Notes under the pieces: generated by a model
Databases searched by the model: none
Told to the model about the DNA's origin: nothing
What the model saw: only the letters and a program-made list of their open reading frames with translations
Part shown: positions 1 to 8,119 of the stretch, in pieces
Position numbering within the stretch: the first letter of the stretch is position 1
How the letters are laid out: every line of letters starts with the position of its first letter
NCBI GenBank assembly: GCA_052108535.1
Contig: JBQDZM010000030.1
Coordinates: 1 to 34,922, forward strand
Reading direction: 5' to 3'
From: Galactobacter sp052108535
Lineage (GTDB): Bacteria > Actinomycetota > Actinomycetes > Actinomycetales > Micrococcaceae
DNA: 34,922 nucleotides
Position numbers and translations under genes: made by a program

Positions 1-27
1 CCACTGCCCAAGGCGGGGCGATGACGT

Positions 28-33
28 TAGAAT
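28..33 (+). promoter_or_regulatory. candidate -10 box upstream of the universal stress protein gene
   Basis: TAGAAT lies 77 nt before the start codon of the stress protein gene and fits the TAnnnT pattern of actinobacterial housekeeping promoters. No convincing -35 hexamer is visible in the few bases available upstream, because the window begins here. The assignment rests on one hexamer. Confidence 0.3.
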
Positions 34-110
34 CGTCACTCGACAGGTCATAGAACTCGTATTTTTCACCCAGCGGTGCAAGGGCATCGCACTTTTCCGA
101 AAGGGAACTG

Positions 111-539
111 ATGAGCACCTACATCGTCGGCGTAGATGGATCCGATACCGCATACAAGGCCGCCAAGCGCGCAGCTGAGTTGGCCTCGAAGACCGGGGAC
201 AAGCTGGTTGTGCTCTCCGCACACTCCAAGGACAACACCGAGGTCGTTACCATCGGCTCCGACACCTGGATCTTGGACGACTCCGATCAGGCCGGCCGCC
301 TTGCCGAGCGCATCTCCTCCCGCCTCCGCGAGGAGCACCCCGACGCCATCGTCACCTCCGGAGCCGTCTTCGGTAAGCCGGTGGACGCCCTCATCAACGC
401 GGCCAAGGACCACGAGGCCCAGGTCATCTTCGTCGGCAACGTGGGCACCCACGGACTGGGCCGTGTGCTTGGTTCCGTCGCCACCGGCGTCATCCACAAC
501 GCCCCGTGCGACGTGTACGTGGTCCGCACGGCCGACTGA
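111..539 (+). CDS. universal stress protein (UspA family)
   Basis: This is a 142-residue, single-domain Usp protein, close to the usual 140-150 residues. The N-terminus MSTYIVGVDGSD matches the first beta strand and the nucleotide-contacting Asp of the family. Near the C-terminus VGNVGTHGLGRVLGSVA resembles the ATP-binding G-2x-G-9x-G(S/T) loop, but the last spacing is one residue short, followed by NAPCDVYVV, the typical closing strand. Family members are cytosolic dimers that bind ATP or AMP and are induced by stress or starvation; the target here is unknown. AAAGGG about 5 nt before ATG supports the start. The next gene begins 6 nt after the stop, so the two are probably co-transcribed. 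Confidence 0.93.
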   Translation: MSTYIVGVDGSDTAYKAAKRAAELASKTGDKLVVLSAHSKDNTEVVTIGSDTWILDDSDQAGRLAERISSRLREEHPDAIVTSGAVFGKPVDALINAAKDHEAQVIFVGNVGTHGLGRVLGSVATGVIHNAPCDVYVVRTAD

Positions 540-545
540 TCGCTC

Positions 546-1415
546 GTGGGTCATCTGGACGTGGCCTACGTCCCCGGCGTCATGCCGGGGAAGTGGGTCG
601 GTCGATTCCGGGAGACGCACCAGCAGGACACGCTCGACGCCCGGCCGCTGAGTGAGGGGGAGAACCCCCTCGAAGAGCTCACGGCCGGGCGCGCGCGTCT
701 GGTGTTGCTGCGATTCCCCGAGGGTTCCTCACCGGCAAACCCTCGCCTGCACGTCATCCCGCTCTACACCGAACGGCCCGTGCTCGTGGCGCCGAAGGAC
801 CACGACGCGGAATACCACGACGAAGAAACCGCCCTCACGGCCGAGGAAGCCGCGACCTGGCCGCGGCTGGATCCGGCCGACTACCCGGAGGCAGTGGGTG
901 GCACGGCCATGATGCTGGAGGTCGTGGCAGCAGGCGACACCGCGGTGGCCGTGCTGCCGCAATCATTGGCGCGCCTGCACGCCCGCAAGGACACGGTCAC
1001 CCGCTTCGTGGACGGCGAAACCGCCACGGTGATCGGACTGGCCTGGCCTCGTATCGACCCCACCCTGTCAGACGCCGAGCAACCGTTGGCGCTCGCCGCA
1101 CAAGCCGACCCCATGGTGGAGGAATTCATCGGTGTGGTCCGTGGGCGCAGGGCGGGTAGCTCCAGGCAGCCATCCGTCCGCGAACACGAGCAGGCGCAGC
1201 GCAAGGAACGTCTTGCCGGACGCGGGAAGCCCAAAGCCTCCGGGGGTGGGGCAGGCGGCAAAGCGAAATCCGGTCAATCCAGTCAACCGAAGGCGGGTTC
1301 CTCCGGCAAACAAGGCAAGGAGAACTCTCATGGTGACGGCAGCCGCCGTACTCCAGGACCACGTCGTGGAGCAGCTGGGACGCGAAATCGTCGACGAGGT
1401 GGTCCACGCCGGTGA
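546..1415 (+). CDS. LysR-type substrate-binding domain protein without HTH, with basic tail
   Basis: The 289-residue product begins MGHLDVAYVPGVMPGKW and resembles the effector-binding domain of LysR regulators (two alpha/beta lobes, about residues 1-200). The N-terminal winged helix of a normal LysR protein is absent, so it is not a standard DNA-binding regulator. From about residue 203 it becomes a low-complexity tail rich in Lys, Arg, Gly and Ser that ends in an Arg-rich run; the tail could bind nucleic acid non-specifically (inference). GTG at 546 has no clear Shine-Dalgarno sequence and lies 6 nt after the usp stop, so translation is probably coupled. Its last 86 nt overlap the GntR gene in another frame, so the true C-terminus deserves checking. 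Function unknown. Confidence 0.72.
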   Translation: MGHLDVAYVPGVMPGKWVGRFRETHQQDTLDARPLSEGENPLEELTAGRARLVLLRFPEGSSPANPRLHVIPLYTERPVLVAPKDHDAEYHDEETALTAEEAATWPRLDPADYPEAVGGTAMMLEVVAAGDTAVAVLPQSLARLHARKDTVTRFVDGETATVIGLAWPRIDPTLSDAEQPLALAAQADPMVEEFIGVVRGRRAGSSRQPSVREHEQAQRKERLAGRGKPKASGGGAGGKAKSGQSSQPKAGSSGKQGKENSHGDGSRRTPGPRRGAAGTRNRRRGGPRR

Positions 1416-2055
1416 CAGCTACACGTTGGAGCGGATTCAGAACCGCTTCAACGTGTCACGCACCGTGGCCCGCGACGCCATGCGCTCCCTGGAATCCCTC
1501 GGCCTCGTGATGGGGAAGAGGCGGGTCGGATTGCAGGTGCTGGCCCGCACCGAATGGAATGTGAACCACCCCAGGGTGATCCGTCTGCGGCTGAAGGGCC
1601 CGGGGCGCACGCAGCAATACCGTGAACTGGCTGAGCTCCGTGTCGCCATGGAACCCTATGCGGCACGCCTGGCGGCGCTGCGAGCAGAAGACGCGGAACG
1701 CGAGCGCCTCAAGAGCCTGGCCCGGGACATGGAAGCAGCCGGAGCAGCGGGGGACCTGCCCGGGTTCCTGCAGCTCGACGCCCAATTGCACTCCCTGCTC
1801 CTAGCGGCAGGCCGAAATTCTCATTTCAGCACGCTGGAACCCGTGGTCCGTGCCGTCCTCGCCGGCCGTGGCGGAGACGGAGTCCTGCCCTTCTCTGGCG
1901 CCAACACCTCCGTATCGGACCACGTCCGCTTGGCACTCGCGGTGGCCGAGGCAGACGCGGACGCAGCAGAGGCAGCGTCCCGTGCCGTGGTCGCGGAGCT
2001 CAGGAACTCCCTGGAGAAGCACTTTGACCCCGAGGGATCAACCCCGGCCCCCTGA
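1330..2055 (+). CDS. GntR-family transcriptional regulator (FadR/FCD subfamily)
   Basis: This 241-residue protein has a winged HTH at about residues 25-75 (TLERIQNRFNVSRTVARDAM) followed by an all-helical FCD ligand domain. FCD metal/ligand residues are visible as the D-x3-H of DAQLH, in a segment ending GRNSHF, and a later His in SDHVRLAL. Such proteins bind DNA as dimers and release it on binding a carboxylate or sugar acid; the ligand cannot be predicted. The same frame is open to 1132, but AAGGAG at 1317-1322, 7 nt before ATG 1330, and the first residues of the wHTH fix this start. The start lies inside the 3' end of the LysR-like gene. The closest downstream gene is an enoyl-CoA hydratase 152 nt away, a possible but unproven target. 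Confidence 0.88.
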   Translation: MVTAAAVLQDHVVEQLGREIVDEVVHAGDSYTLERIQNRFNVSRTVARDAMRSLESLGLVMGKRRVGLQVLARTEWNVNHPRVIRLRLKGPGRTQQYRELAELRVAMEPYAARLAALRAEDAERERLKSLARDMEAAGAAGDLPGFLQLDAQLHSLLLAAGRNSHFSTLEPVVRAVLAGRGGDGVLPFSGANTSVSDHVRLALAVAEADADAAEAASRAVVAELRNSLEKHFDPEGSTPAP

Positions 2056-2207
2056 CCGCATCCGGGCCCTGCGGCCAGATCCGGTCTCTGTGGTCAGATA
2101 CCGGACCCAGCGCTCTGGCATGCTGGACTCGAATCCACACCGGTCGATTCGAGCCGCAGGAACGCGGACCGGCCGGGTTGCGAGGGAGTCACGAGGAGGA
2201 GACGCGC

Positions 2208-3017
2208 ATGCAGCTGCCCCAGTACGACACGTTGTTGACCGAGGTTCGGGGACCGGCGTTGGTGGTGACCATCAACCGACCCAAGGCCCTGAACGCGCTC
2301 TCCCAGGCGGTGGTTGCCGACCTGGCCGATCTGACTCGCAGGCTGGCAGAAATAGGACGCGACGGAGACTGGCCGGTGCGCGGGGTGATCTTCACCGGTG
2401 CGGGCGAGAAGTCCTTCGTGGCAGGGGCGGACATCGTGGAGATGAACTCCATGAATGCCACGGCCGCGTCCGAGTATGGGCGCTCCATGCACCGTGTGAC
2501 CCAGGGACTCGAAGGACTTCCCGTTCCAGCCATCGCGGCGGTCAACGGATTCGCGTTGGGGGGAGGCTGCGAACTCGCCCTGGCCTGCGATTTCATCTTT
2601 GCCTCCTCCTCAGCCCGATTCGGCCAGCCGGAGGTCGGTCTGGGACTGGTCCCGGGGTTCGGCGGATCGGTGCGGCTTCCGCGCCGGATCTCTCCGGGAT
2701 TGGCGCGCGAACTCATTCTCACCGGGCGTCAGGTCAAGGCCGACGAAGCCTTGCGGATCGGACTCGTGAACTCTGTCCACGAGGACAAGGACGCCTTGCT
2801 CGCGGCAGCCGTGGCCACCGTGGAGAGCATTGCTGCTCACGCCCCCACGGCCGTGTCCAATGCCAAGACCGCCATGGAAGCCATGGTGGGCCTCAACACG
2901 GCTGAGGCCCTGGAAGTCGAAGCGGAGTCCTTCCGCACGGCCTTCCTCTCCCAGGACTCGGTGGAAGGTCGAACCGCCTTCGTCGAGAAGCGGCGCCCGG
3001 AGTTCCCGGGCAAATGA
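2208..3017 (+). CDS. enoyl-CoA hydratase/isomerase (crotonase family)
   Basis: The 269-residue length is typical of a single-domain crotonase. The CoA/oxyanion segments are present as AGADIVEMNSM (residues 72-82) and FALGGGCELAL. Both glutamates used for hydration are in place: Glu122 in GGGCEL and Glu142 in GQPEVGLG. This supports true hydration of 2-trans-enoyl-CoA rather than a derived reaction, as in fatty-acid beta-oxidation or amino-acid catabolism; the chain length is not predictable. The start was set at ATG 2208 because AGGAGG lies at 2194-2199; a TTG 30 nt upstream has no such support. It overlaps the Nudix gene by 4 nt (ATGA), so the two are translationally coupled. No thiolase or dehydrogenase gene is adjacent. 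Confidence 0.93.
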   Translation: MQLPQYDTLLTEVRGPALVVTINRPKALNALSQAVVADLADLTRRLAEIGRDGDWPVRGVIFTGAGEKSFVAGADIVEMNSMNATAASEYGRSMHRVTQGLEGLPVPAIAAVNGFALGGGCELALACDFIFASSSARFGQPEVGLGLVPGFGGSVRLPRRISPGLARELILTGRQVKADEALRIGLVNSVHEDKDALLAAAVATVESIAAHAPTAVSNAKTAMEAMVGLNTAEALEVEAESFRTAFLSQDSVEGRTAFVEKRRPEFPGK

Positions 3018-3595
3018 ATCATCCCGAAACACCGGCCGCAACCCTGGCCTCGTGGGCACCGCATAGCCCTGAAGACAGGCAATTGTGGCCCGAGTACGTG
3101 AACTTTGCGCAGGACCCAGCCCACCATCTGCGCGAGACCTCCGCGGAACAGCACCTGACCGCCAGCGCCTTCGTGTTCGATGCCGAGCTTGAGAACATCC
3201 TGCTCTGTTTCCACGGCAAAGGCCGCTTCTGGGTCCAGTTCGGCGGGCACCTCGAAGCCTCGGATGCATCCTTGGCCGCGGCTGCGCAGCGTGAGGGACT
3301 GGAGGAGAGCGGTCTGGCGGAATTGACCCCGGTGGATGCGGCCCCTGCGGATCTGGATCGCCATGCCCTCTCGTCGCGCTTCGGAAGCTGTCGAGTGCAC
3401 TGGGATGTGGGCTTTGCCTTCGTCGCGGACCGCGCCGCGGCGCTGCAGGTCAGTGACGAGAGCGAGTCCGTGGCGTGGTGGCCATTGGCTGCGCTGCCGG
3501 CCGGCTGTGTCTCAGGGTTGTCCGAGCGGATCGCCCGAGTCGTGGGCACTGTGACCAGGAACCGTTCCGGCTCGTTAGGCGGGTCCTCACACTAG
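3014..3595 (+). CDS. Nudix hydrolase
   Basis: This 193-residue protein has one Nudix domain at about residues 45-175. The core of the Nudix box, REGLEESGL, carries the Glu residues that bind Mg2+, preceded by the FGGHLEASD loop common in actinobacterial members. The spacing between loop and core differs by a residue or so from the textbook box, as in close relatives that read GGHxExxDxSL. The family cleaves nucleoside diphosphates linked to another moiety; the substrate cannot be inferred. The start overlaps the preceding stop (ATGA), implying coupling to the enoyl-CoA hydratase. The last codons overlap a TAGAAT that may be the -10 box of the next gene. Confidence 0.9.
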   Translation: MNHPETPAATLASWAPHSPEDRQLWPEYVNFAQDPAHHLRETSAEQHLTASAFVFDAELENILLCFHGKGRFWVQFGGHLEASDASLAAAAQREGLEESGLAELTPVDAAPADLDRHALSSRFGSCRVHWDVGFAFVADRAAALQVSDESESVAWWPLAALPAGCVSGLSERIARVVGTVTRNRSGSLGGSSH

Positions 3596-3598
3596 AAT
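3593..3598 (+). promoter_or_regulatory. candidate -10 box for the PfkB kinase / HAD unit
   Basis: TAGAAT overlaps the stop codon of the Nudix gene and lies 33 nt upstream of the PfkB start. The wider context CTAGAATCG resembles TTAGAATCG in front of the stress protein gene at 27-35. No good -35 element is visible. It would give an independent promoter for the kinase and phosphatase pair. Confidence 0.3.
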
Positions 3599-3631
3599 CG
3601 ACCTTCGAGGACGAGTGCTCAAGGAGGGTCC

Positions 3632-4558
3632 ATGTTCCTAGTGGTCGGTGAGGCTGTGCTGGATGTCGTGGCCGGAGGCGTGGAGCCGCCGAGCTCCCAC
3701 GTGGGCGGTAGCCCGCTCAACGTGGCCGTGGGGCTGGCTCGCCTGGGACTGCCCGTCACTCTCGTGACGCGCTACGGCACGGACCCGGCCGGGGACCAGG
3801 TGCATGCGCTGCTGCAAGCAGAAGGTATCGCCGAGGTGGTGCCTCGCGATCAGCTCCCCACGTCAGCGGCCCACGGAGTGCTGGATCCCGCAGGTGCGGC
3901 CGACTACGACTTCGATCAGGTCGAATGGGACTTGTCAGGGTTTGTTGGGGAAAGCGCGCACAGAGTGGTGGAAGCCGCTCACGTGCTGCACGTTGGCTCC
4001 TTGGCCAGCCTGCTGGAGCCCGGTGCCGAGACCGTGCAGCGCATCGTGGAGGACGCGCGGCCCCATGCCAGCGTGAGTTTTGATCCCAACGTCCGCCCTC
4101 GACTAACCCCGGATCGGGCGGTGGCCCGCGAGAACGTGGAGCGCTACGTGCGTCTTGCTGACGTGGTGCGGGCCTCCGAATCCGACCTGTCGTGGCTCTA
4201 CCCGGATCGCAGGGCGGAACGCACCGCAACGGAGTGGCTGGAGATGGGCCCCGCGCTGGTCGTCGTCAGCTCAGGGTCGGGGGAGATCGTCGGCTACACC
4301 CGCCAGGGAGTGGCGCGGGTGCCAGCCATCGAGGTGGACGTGGAGGACAGCGTCGGGGCGGGCGACGCCGCGTCGTCGGCCCTTCTTGCGGCCCTCGAGG
4401 AACGCGGGCTGCTGGGGGCGGACCGCCGAGAACAGCTGAAGGGCATCTCGGTGGCCACCGTGCGCGAGGTCCTGGACTTCTCGGCACGAGCCGCCGCGAT
4501 CAGTGTCGCCAGATCTGGCCCCAACCCGCCCACACGTGAGGAGTTGGACGCCCGGTGA
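3632..4558 (+). CDS. PfkB-family carbohydrate kinase (fructokinase-like)
   Basis: The 308 residues match the usual length of a ribokinase/PfkB sugar kinase. The N-terminal glycine segment GGSPLNVAVGLARLG is the first PfkB signature and contacts the sugar; near residue 240 DSVGAGDAASS is the second, with Asp245 as catalytic base and the GAGD anion hole. The enzyme should phosphorylate a hexose or similar substrate with ATP in the cytosol; fructose is the most common substrate of this sequence type but is not proven. AAGGAGG sits just upstream of ATG 3632. The stop overlaps the GTG start of a HAD phosphatase by 4 nt, giving a tight kinase/phosphatase pair. Confidence 0.92.
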   Translation: MFLVVGEAVLDVVAGGVEPPSSHVGGSPLNVAVGLARLGLPVTLVTRYGTDPAGDQVHALLQAEGIAEVVPRDQLPTSAAHGVLDPAGAADYDFDQVEWDLSGFVGESAHRVVEAAHVLHVGSLASLLEPGAETVQRIVEDARPHASVSFDPNVRPRLTPDRAVARENVERYVRLADVVRASESDLSWLYPDRRAERTATEWLEMGPALVVVSSGSGEIVGYTRQGVARVPAIEVDVEDSVGAGDAASSALLAALEERGLLGADRREQLKGISVATVREVLDFSARAAAISVARSGPNPPTREELDAR

Positions 4559-5355
4559 GGCTCATTGCCACGGACCTTGACGGCACCATCCTGTGCCCGG
4601 ACGGGAGTATCTCGGCGGCCACGAGGTACGCCTTCCGTGCCGCGCGCGAGGCCGGGGTCGTGGTGTTGCCGGTGACGGGGCGCCCCACCCGCTGGCTCGA
4701 CGTCATCCGTGAGGGTTTGGGCGAACTCGGGACGGTCATCTGCTCCAATGGGGCCATCCTCTACGACGACCAGAACTCGACGGTGCTGGAATCCACCGTG
4801 TTGGACGTCGACGTTCTCCACCAGGCGCAGGAGGCCATCCTGTCCCTGGCCCCCGACGCGGTGTTCGCGGCGGAAACGGTGACCGGCCTGCACCTGGAAC
4901 CAGGGTTCGCGCCGGGCGCTGCCGAGCGGGAGGGCATCACGGAAGCCGCCTTCGAGGCCCGGCGGCTGGCCGACGAGGGGGTCGTCAAGTTGCTTGCCAA
5001 ACGAGCCTCCGGCTCGTCGCTGGCCTTCCACGATCTCGTGGAGCCCGCCCTCAGTCCGATGCTGGCGCTGACCCGGTCGGCTCCCCAGGTACCGCTGCTG
5101 GAAATGGCCGCGCTGGGTGTGGACAAGGCCGTGACCTTGGCCAAGTACGCGCAGTCGCTGGGGATCCAGCGGGAGGATGTGGTGGCCTTCGGGGACATGC
5201 CCAACGACATCGGCATGCTCACGTGGGCGGGCACCGGCTATGCGGTGGGACGCGACCAGCCGTTGGTCTCCGCCGCGGCTGACCGGGTGATCGGCCCCGT
5301 GGGCGAGGACTCCGTCGCAGCAACCATCATGGACTTGCTGCGCAGGCGAGCCTGA
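4555..5355 (+). CDS. HAD-superfamily phosphatase (Cof type)
   Basis: All four HAD motifs are visible in this 266-residue protein. Motif I is IATDLDGTIL (nucleophile Asp7, acid/base Asp9), motif II is LPVTGRPT, the motif III Lys lies in VDKAVTL, and motif IV is VAFGDMPNDIGML. The large middle cap places it in the Cof/YidA group, which dephosphorylates sugar phosphates and related metabolites; the exact substrate is unknown. The GTG start overlaps the PfkB stop as GTGA, so it is translated together with the kinase. It converges with the kinase-like gene on the minus strand, 36 nt beyond its stop. Confidence 0.92.
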   Translation: MRLIATDLDGTILCPDGSISAATRYAFRAAREAGVVVLPVTGRPTRWLDVIREGLGELGTVICSNGAILYDDQNSTVLESTVLDVDVLHQAQEAILSLAPDAVFAAETVTGLHLEPGFAPGAAEREGITEAAFEARRLADEGVVKLLAKRASGSSLAFHDLVEPALSPMLALTRSAPQVPLLEMAALGVDKAVTLAKYAQSLGIQREDVVAFGDMPNDIGMLTWAGTGYAVGRDQPLVSAAADRVIGPVGEDSVAATIMDLLRRRA

Positions 5356-5391
5356 CGCCGGCCCCTGGAGCCGGCCCCCTGAAACCGGGTG

Positions 5392-6420
5392 TCAGTGCCT
5401 ACGTTTGAGGCTCTTAGCAGGCAGCTCGAGGGCGTCACGCAGCAGCGTGAAGGCCTGAGGAGCACCCGCCGCCTGATCTTCTGGATCAGCGGCCAGCAGA
5501 AGGTCCATCAGGTTCTGGTGCTGCTGCAGGGCGGCCAAGGATTCGGCCGGGCCGAACAGGTTGGCGAGCTGCTCCACATTCCCGTAGGACGAGAAACCAT
5601 CCAGATAGGCTTCGACGGCGGCCGCGAGGTCGGACTCGGTGGAGCGGACGCTCAACTCCTTGAACAAGGGCGCCACCCAGCTGAACGGATGTGACCAGCG
5701 CGCCATACCCCAACCGAGGAAGGCCACCGGGGAACGCTTCGACCGGGGGACCAACACATCCGAGAGGGACAACGCGGACGGCACCAGGGTCTCCGGGATC
5801 TTTGCTGACTGCAAGCGCACCCCGGACTCCGCCGCCCGCGGGACGGCTTTCAGCAATTGTCCCGCGTCCGCACGGGTCAGGGACAGCGGATGCTCGGGCG
5901 GCAGTGAGGAATGGCGTTCAACGGCGTCTTCCAGATGGAATTCCAGGTCGCCAGGGAGCAGGCCCGCCAACAAACCGGCACCGGTGAGTTCCTCCGCTGT
6001 TCCACTCAGGGCCAGCTGGGTCTCCGTGGCGCTTCTCATCACCCGCGGCCAGTCCGTTGGGGACGCGTTCCCGCGCCGACGGGCCGTCCGGGTTAGCTCG
6101 GCCAGACTGTGGCCCACGGCCGGGGAAAGCAGCCAGCCCTCCTCAGGTTCCACCGCCAACGGAGCCACCACATGTCCTTGAGCATGCGGTGCAATCAGCG
6201 CAACCAGATCCGCCTCGGTGGCACGGAGCGGGGCCGGTGCCTTGACGTACACGGGGCCCGCCTGCGTCAGGGAGGTGAAGACCACCGAGGAGAGGCTGCG
6301 GGTGTGCAGGGTCAGACCCCCGGTGCGTTCCACGCCGTAGGTAGCCAGGACGCGGGAAACCCAGGTGTCGACCTGGTCGACCCAGGTCTGAGACTCCCAC
6401 TGCTGAACCCACTTCGCCAT
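5392..6420 (-). CDS. aminoglycoside phosphotransferase-fold protein with lost catalytic residues (putative pseudokinase)
   Basis: This 342-residue protein has the layout of APH/choline-kinase-fold phosphotransferases. An N-lobe has a candidate ATP-site Lys60 in VYVKAP and a hinge-like segment EEGWLLSP. A C-lobe has PSALSLSDVLV (214-224) where active members read HxDLHxxNVLV, followed by FLGWGMARWSHPF (234-246) where they read xxDWxxxxxSHPF. The catalytic Asp is therefore Ala216, the Asn is Asp221 and the Mg2+-binding Asp is Gly236. Phosphotransfer looks unlikely, so a binding or regulatory role is inferred. AGGGAGAT just upstream of ATG supports the start. It lies 56 nt downstream of the uracil permease on the same strand and is probably co-transcribed. 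Confidence 0.72.
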   Translation of the reverse strand: MAKWVQQWESQTWVDQVDTWVSRVLATYGVERTGGLTLHTRSLSSVVFTSLTQAGPVYVKAPAPLRATEADLVALIAPHAQGHVVAPLAVEPEEGWLLSPAVGHSLAELTRTARRRGNASPTDWPRVMRSATETQLALSGTAEELTGAGLLAGLLPGDLEFHLEDAVERHSSLPPEHPLSLTRADAGQLLKAVPRAAESGVRLQSAKIPETLVPSALSLSDVLVPRSKRSPVAFLGWGMARWSHPFSWVAPLFKELSVRSTESDLAAAVEAYLDGFSSYGNVEQLANLFGPAESLAALQQHQNLMDLLLAADPEDQAAGAPQAFTLLRDALELPAKSLKRRH

Positions 6421-6476
6421 GATCTCCCTATTGTAGCGACCGCCTCTGACGAAAACAGCCTGAGGTGCGGCAGGGA

Positions 6477-7832
6477 TCAGGCCGTCCCCGGCTCCTCCCC
6501 ACGCAGCCGAGAGACCCCTCGCATCAGGTGGTAAACGATCAACGTCACGGCGGAGCCGAGCGCGATTCCGCCGATCTCCAGATCACCGATGTGCAGCGCG
6601 GCATCGCCGCTGGTCACCGCGATGGCCGTGATCAGTCCGGCGCCCGCGGTCATCAGGTTCGTGGTGTCGGAGAAGTTCACGTGGTTCTCCACCCACAACC
6701 GGGCGCCCATGATGCCGATCATCCCGTAAAGCACGATCCCGGCCCCGCCCAGCACACCTGCGGGGATGGAACCCACAAACGCACCGAACTTCGGCAGGAA
6801 CGCCAGTAGCGCCGCGCAAATGCCTGCCACCCAATATGCGGCCGTGGAGTACACACGGGAGGAGGCCATGACGCCGATGTTCTCGGCGTAGGTAGTGGTT
6901 CCCGAACCACCGCCCACGCCCGCGACCATGGAGGCCACGCCGTCGGCCATGAGGGCCCGGCCGTTGTAGGCATCGAGATTGCGGCCCGTCATCAGACCCA
7001 CCGTGCGCACGTGCCCCACGTTCTCCGCGACCAGGACGAACACCACGGGCAGGAACAGGACCCACGTCTCGGGGTGTAACTCGGGGGTGTGGAAGGGTGG
7101 CAGGCCCACCCAATCGGCCTGCTGCAGCGCACTGAAGTCCACCTGCCCCTGCGCCAGCGCCACCAGATAGCCGATCACGATCCCGAGCAGGATGGACAAG
7201 CGGCCCAACAACCCGCGGAAGAGCACCGAACAGATCACCACGGCGGCCAACGTGGAGAACGTGGTCAGCGGAACCTGCTGCATGGGAGCCAGCGTCGAGG
7301 ACGCCAGATTCAGGCCGATCAGCGCCACGATGGTGCCCATCACCACAGGCGGCATCAGCGCGTGAATCCAACCGGTCCCGGTGAACTGGACCACCAGGCC
7401 CACCACGAACAGCGCCGCACCAGCGATCACGATGCCGCCCAGCGCGCCACCGATCCCGTGCGAGGCCATGGCACCGCCGACCGGGGCGATGAACGCGAAC
7501 GAGGAGCCCAAATAGGACGGGATCCGGTTGGCCGTGATGACCAGGAACAGCAGCGTGCCGATGCCGGTGAACAGCAAGGTCGTGGTGACAGGGAAGCCGG
7601 TCAGGGCGGGCACCAGGACGGTGGAACCAAACATCGCCATGACGTGCTGGACGCCGATGCTGATGGTCTGCGGCCAGCGCAGGCGCTCGTCCGGGGCCAC
7701 GACGGCGCCCGGTCGAACCGTGCGGCCGTTCCCATGCAGGCGCCAGCCCAGGGTTCGTGGCCGGGATTCTGCAGAGTTCTGTGGCTCGGGAGTCTGTGGC
7801 TCAGGCTGCTGAGGCTCGGGGGTGGAAGGCAT
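6477..7832 (-). CDS. uracil/xanthine permease family (NCS2) nucleobase transporter, uracil type
   Basis: The 451-residue membrane protein has about 12-14 hydrophobic segments, as expected for NCS2 proton symporters. Segment 1 has the conserved QHVMAMFGSTVLVPALTG. Later, AENVGHV and TTYAENIGVMASSRV carry the two glutamates and the histidine that bind uracil and couple protons in UraA; xanthine/urate members usually have Gln/Asn here. Uracil import is therefore the best call. The N-terminus is a Pro/Glu/Gln-rich cytosolic stretch of about 35 residues. The frame stays open far upstream on this strand, but GAGGAG just before ATG 7832 and the start of homologous sequence set the start. It diverges from the aldehyde dehydrogenase across 294 bp. 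Confidence 0.93.
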   Translation of the reverse strand: MPSTPEPQQPEPQTPEPQNSAESRPRTLGWRLHGNGRTVRPGAVVAPDERLRWPQTISIGVQHVMAMFGSTVLVPALTGFPVTTTLLFTGIGTLLFLVITANRIPSYLGSSFAFIAPVGGAMASHGIGGALGGIVIAGAALFVVGLVVQFTGTGWIHALMPPVVMGTIVALIGLNLASSTLAPMQQVPLTTFSTLAAVVICSVLFRGLLGRLSILLGIVIGYLVALAQGQVDFSALQQADWVGLPPFHTPELHPETWVLFLPVVFVLVAENVGHVRTVGLMTGRNLDAYNGRALMADGVASMVAGVGGGSGTTTYAENIGVMASSRVYSTAAYWVAGICAALLAFLPKFGAFVGSIPAGVLGGAGIVLYGMIGIMGARLWVENHVNFSDTTNLMTAGAGLITAIAVTSGDAALHIGDLEIGGIALGSAVTLIVYHLMRGVSRLRGEEPGTA

Positions 7833-7867
7833 GGTCTTTTCTCCTCGCGACGGGGATGCCAGATGCG

Positions 7868-7886
7868 TCGTTGTGCTTCGTTGTGC
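7868..7886. repeat. tandem 9-mer direct repeat upstream of the uracil permease
   Basis: TCGTTGTGC occurs at 7868-7876 and again at 7878-7886, one helical turn apart, about 36-54 bp upstream of the permease start. Phased repeats of this kind are often regulator binding sites; no regulator is identified. Confidence 0.4.
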
Positions 7887-7943
7887 GGTGTGGTGCGTCG
7901 TCGGGCATGGATCAGGCACCACGGCACGCAGGCCGAGGCAGTC

Positions 7944-7974
7944 CGTGATGGATCCCGCGCATTCGTGACGGATC
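7944..7974. repeat. 20-bp-phased direct repeat in the permease / aldehyde dehydrogenase intergenic region
   Basis: CGTGATGGATC (7944-7954) and CGTGACGGATC (7964-7974) differ at one base and are spaced by exactly two helical turns. A partial third copy, CGGTGGATC, follows at 7978-7986. They lie in the divergent promoter region and could bind a regulator cooperatively. Confidence 0.35.
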
Positions 7975-8030
7975 GAGCGGTGGATCGAAGGGGCGATGAC
8001 GTGACGACGCTGTCCCGAGCCAGTCTGCCC

Positions 8031-8064
8031 TGCCGGGGCAAGACTGTCCTCCATTGCCCCGGCA
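8031..8064. repeat. perfect 11-bp inverted repeat upstream of the aldehyde dehydrogenase
   Basis: TGCCGGGGCAA (8031-8041) and TTGCCCCGGCA (8054-8064) are exact reverse complements separated by 12 nt. The repeat lies 62 nt before the aldehyde dehydrogenase start. It may be an operator or an RNA hairpin terminating antisense read-through. There is no T-run on either side. Confidence 0.45.
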
Positions 8065-8113
8065 TGATGACACCGCCCCGGCACGTTGCTCGGCGCCGCG
8101 CGTCCCGCGCCGG

Positions 8114-8119
8114 TATGTT
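8114..8119 (+). promoter_or_regulatory. candidate -10 box, leaderless start of the aldehyde dehydrogenase
   Basis: TATGTT ends 7 nt before ATG 8127. A transcript started at the usual distance would begin at or within one base of the start codon, which would explain the weak ribosome-binding site (only AGGA, very close to ATG). No strong -35 is visible. Confidence 0.35.

Noticed and set aside
1850..2905. Plus-strand 351-codon frame across the GntR and enoyl-CoA hydratase genes
   Set aside because: The product is Arg/Pro/Gly-rich without recognisable domains and lies out of frame in two well-supported genes.
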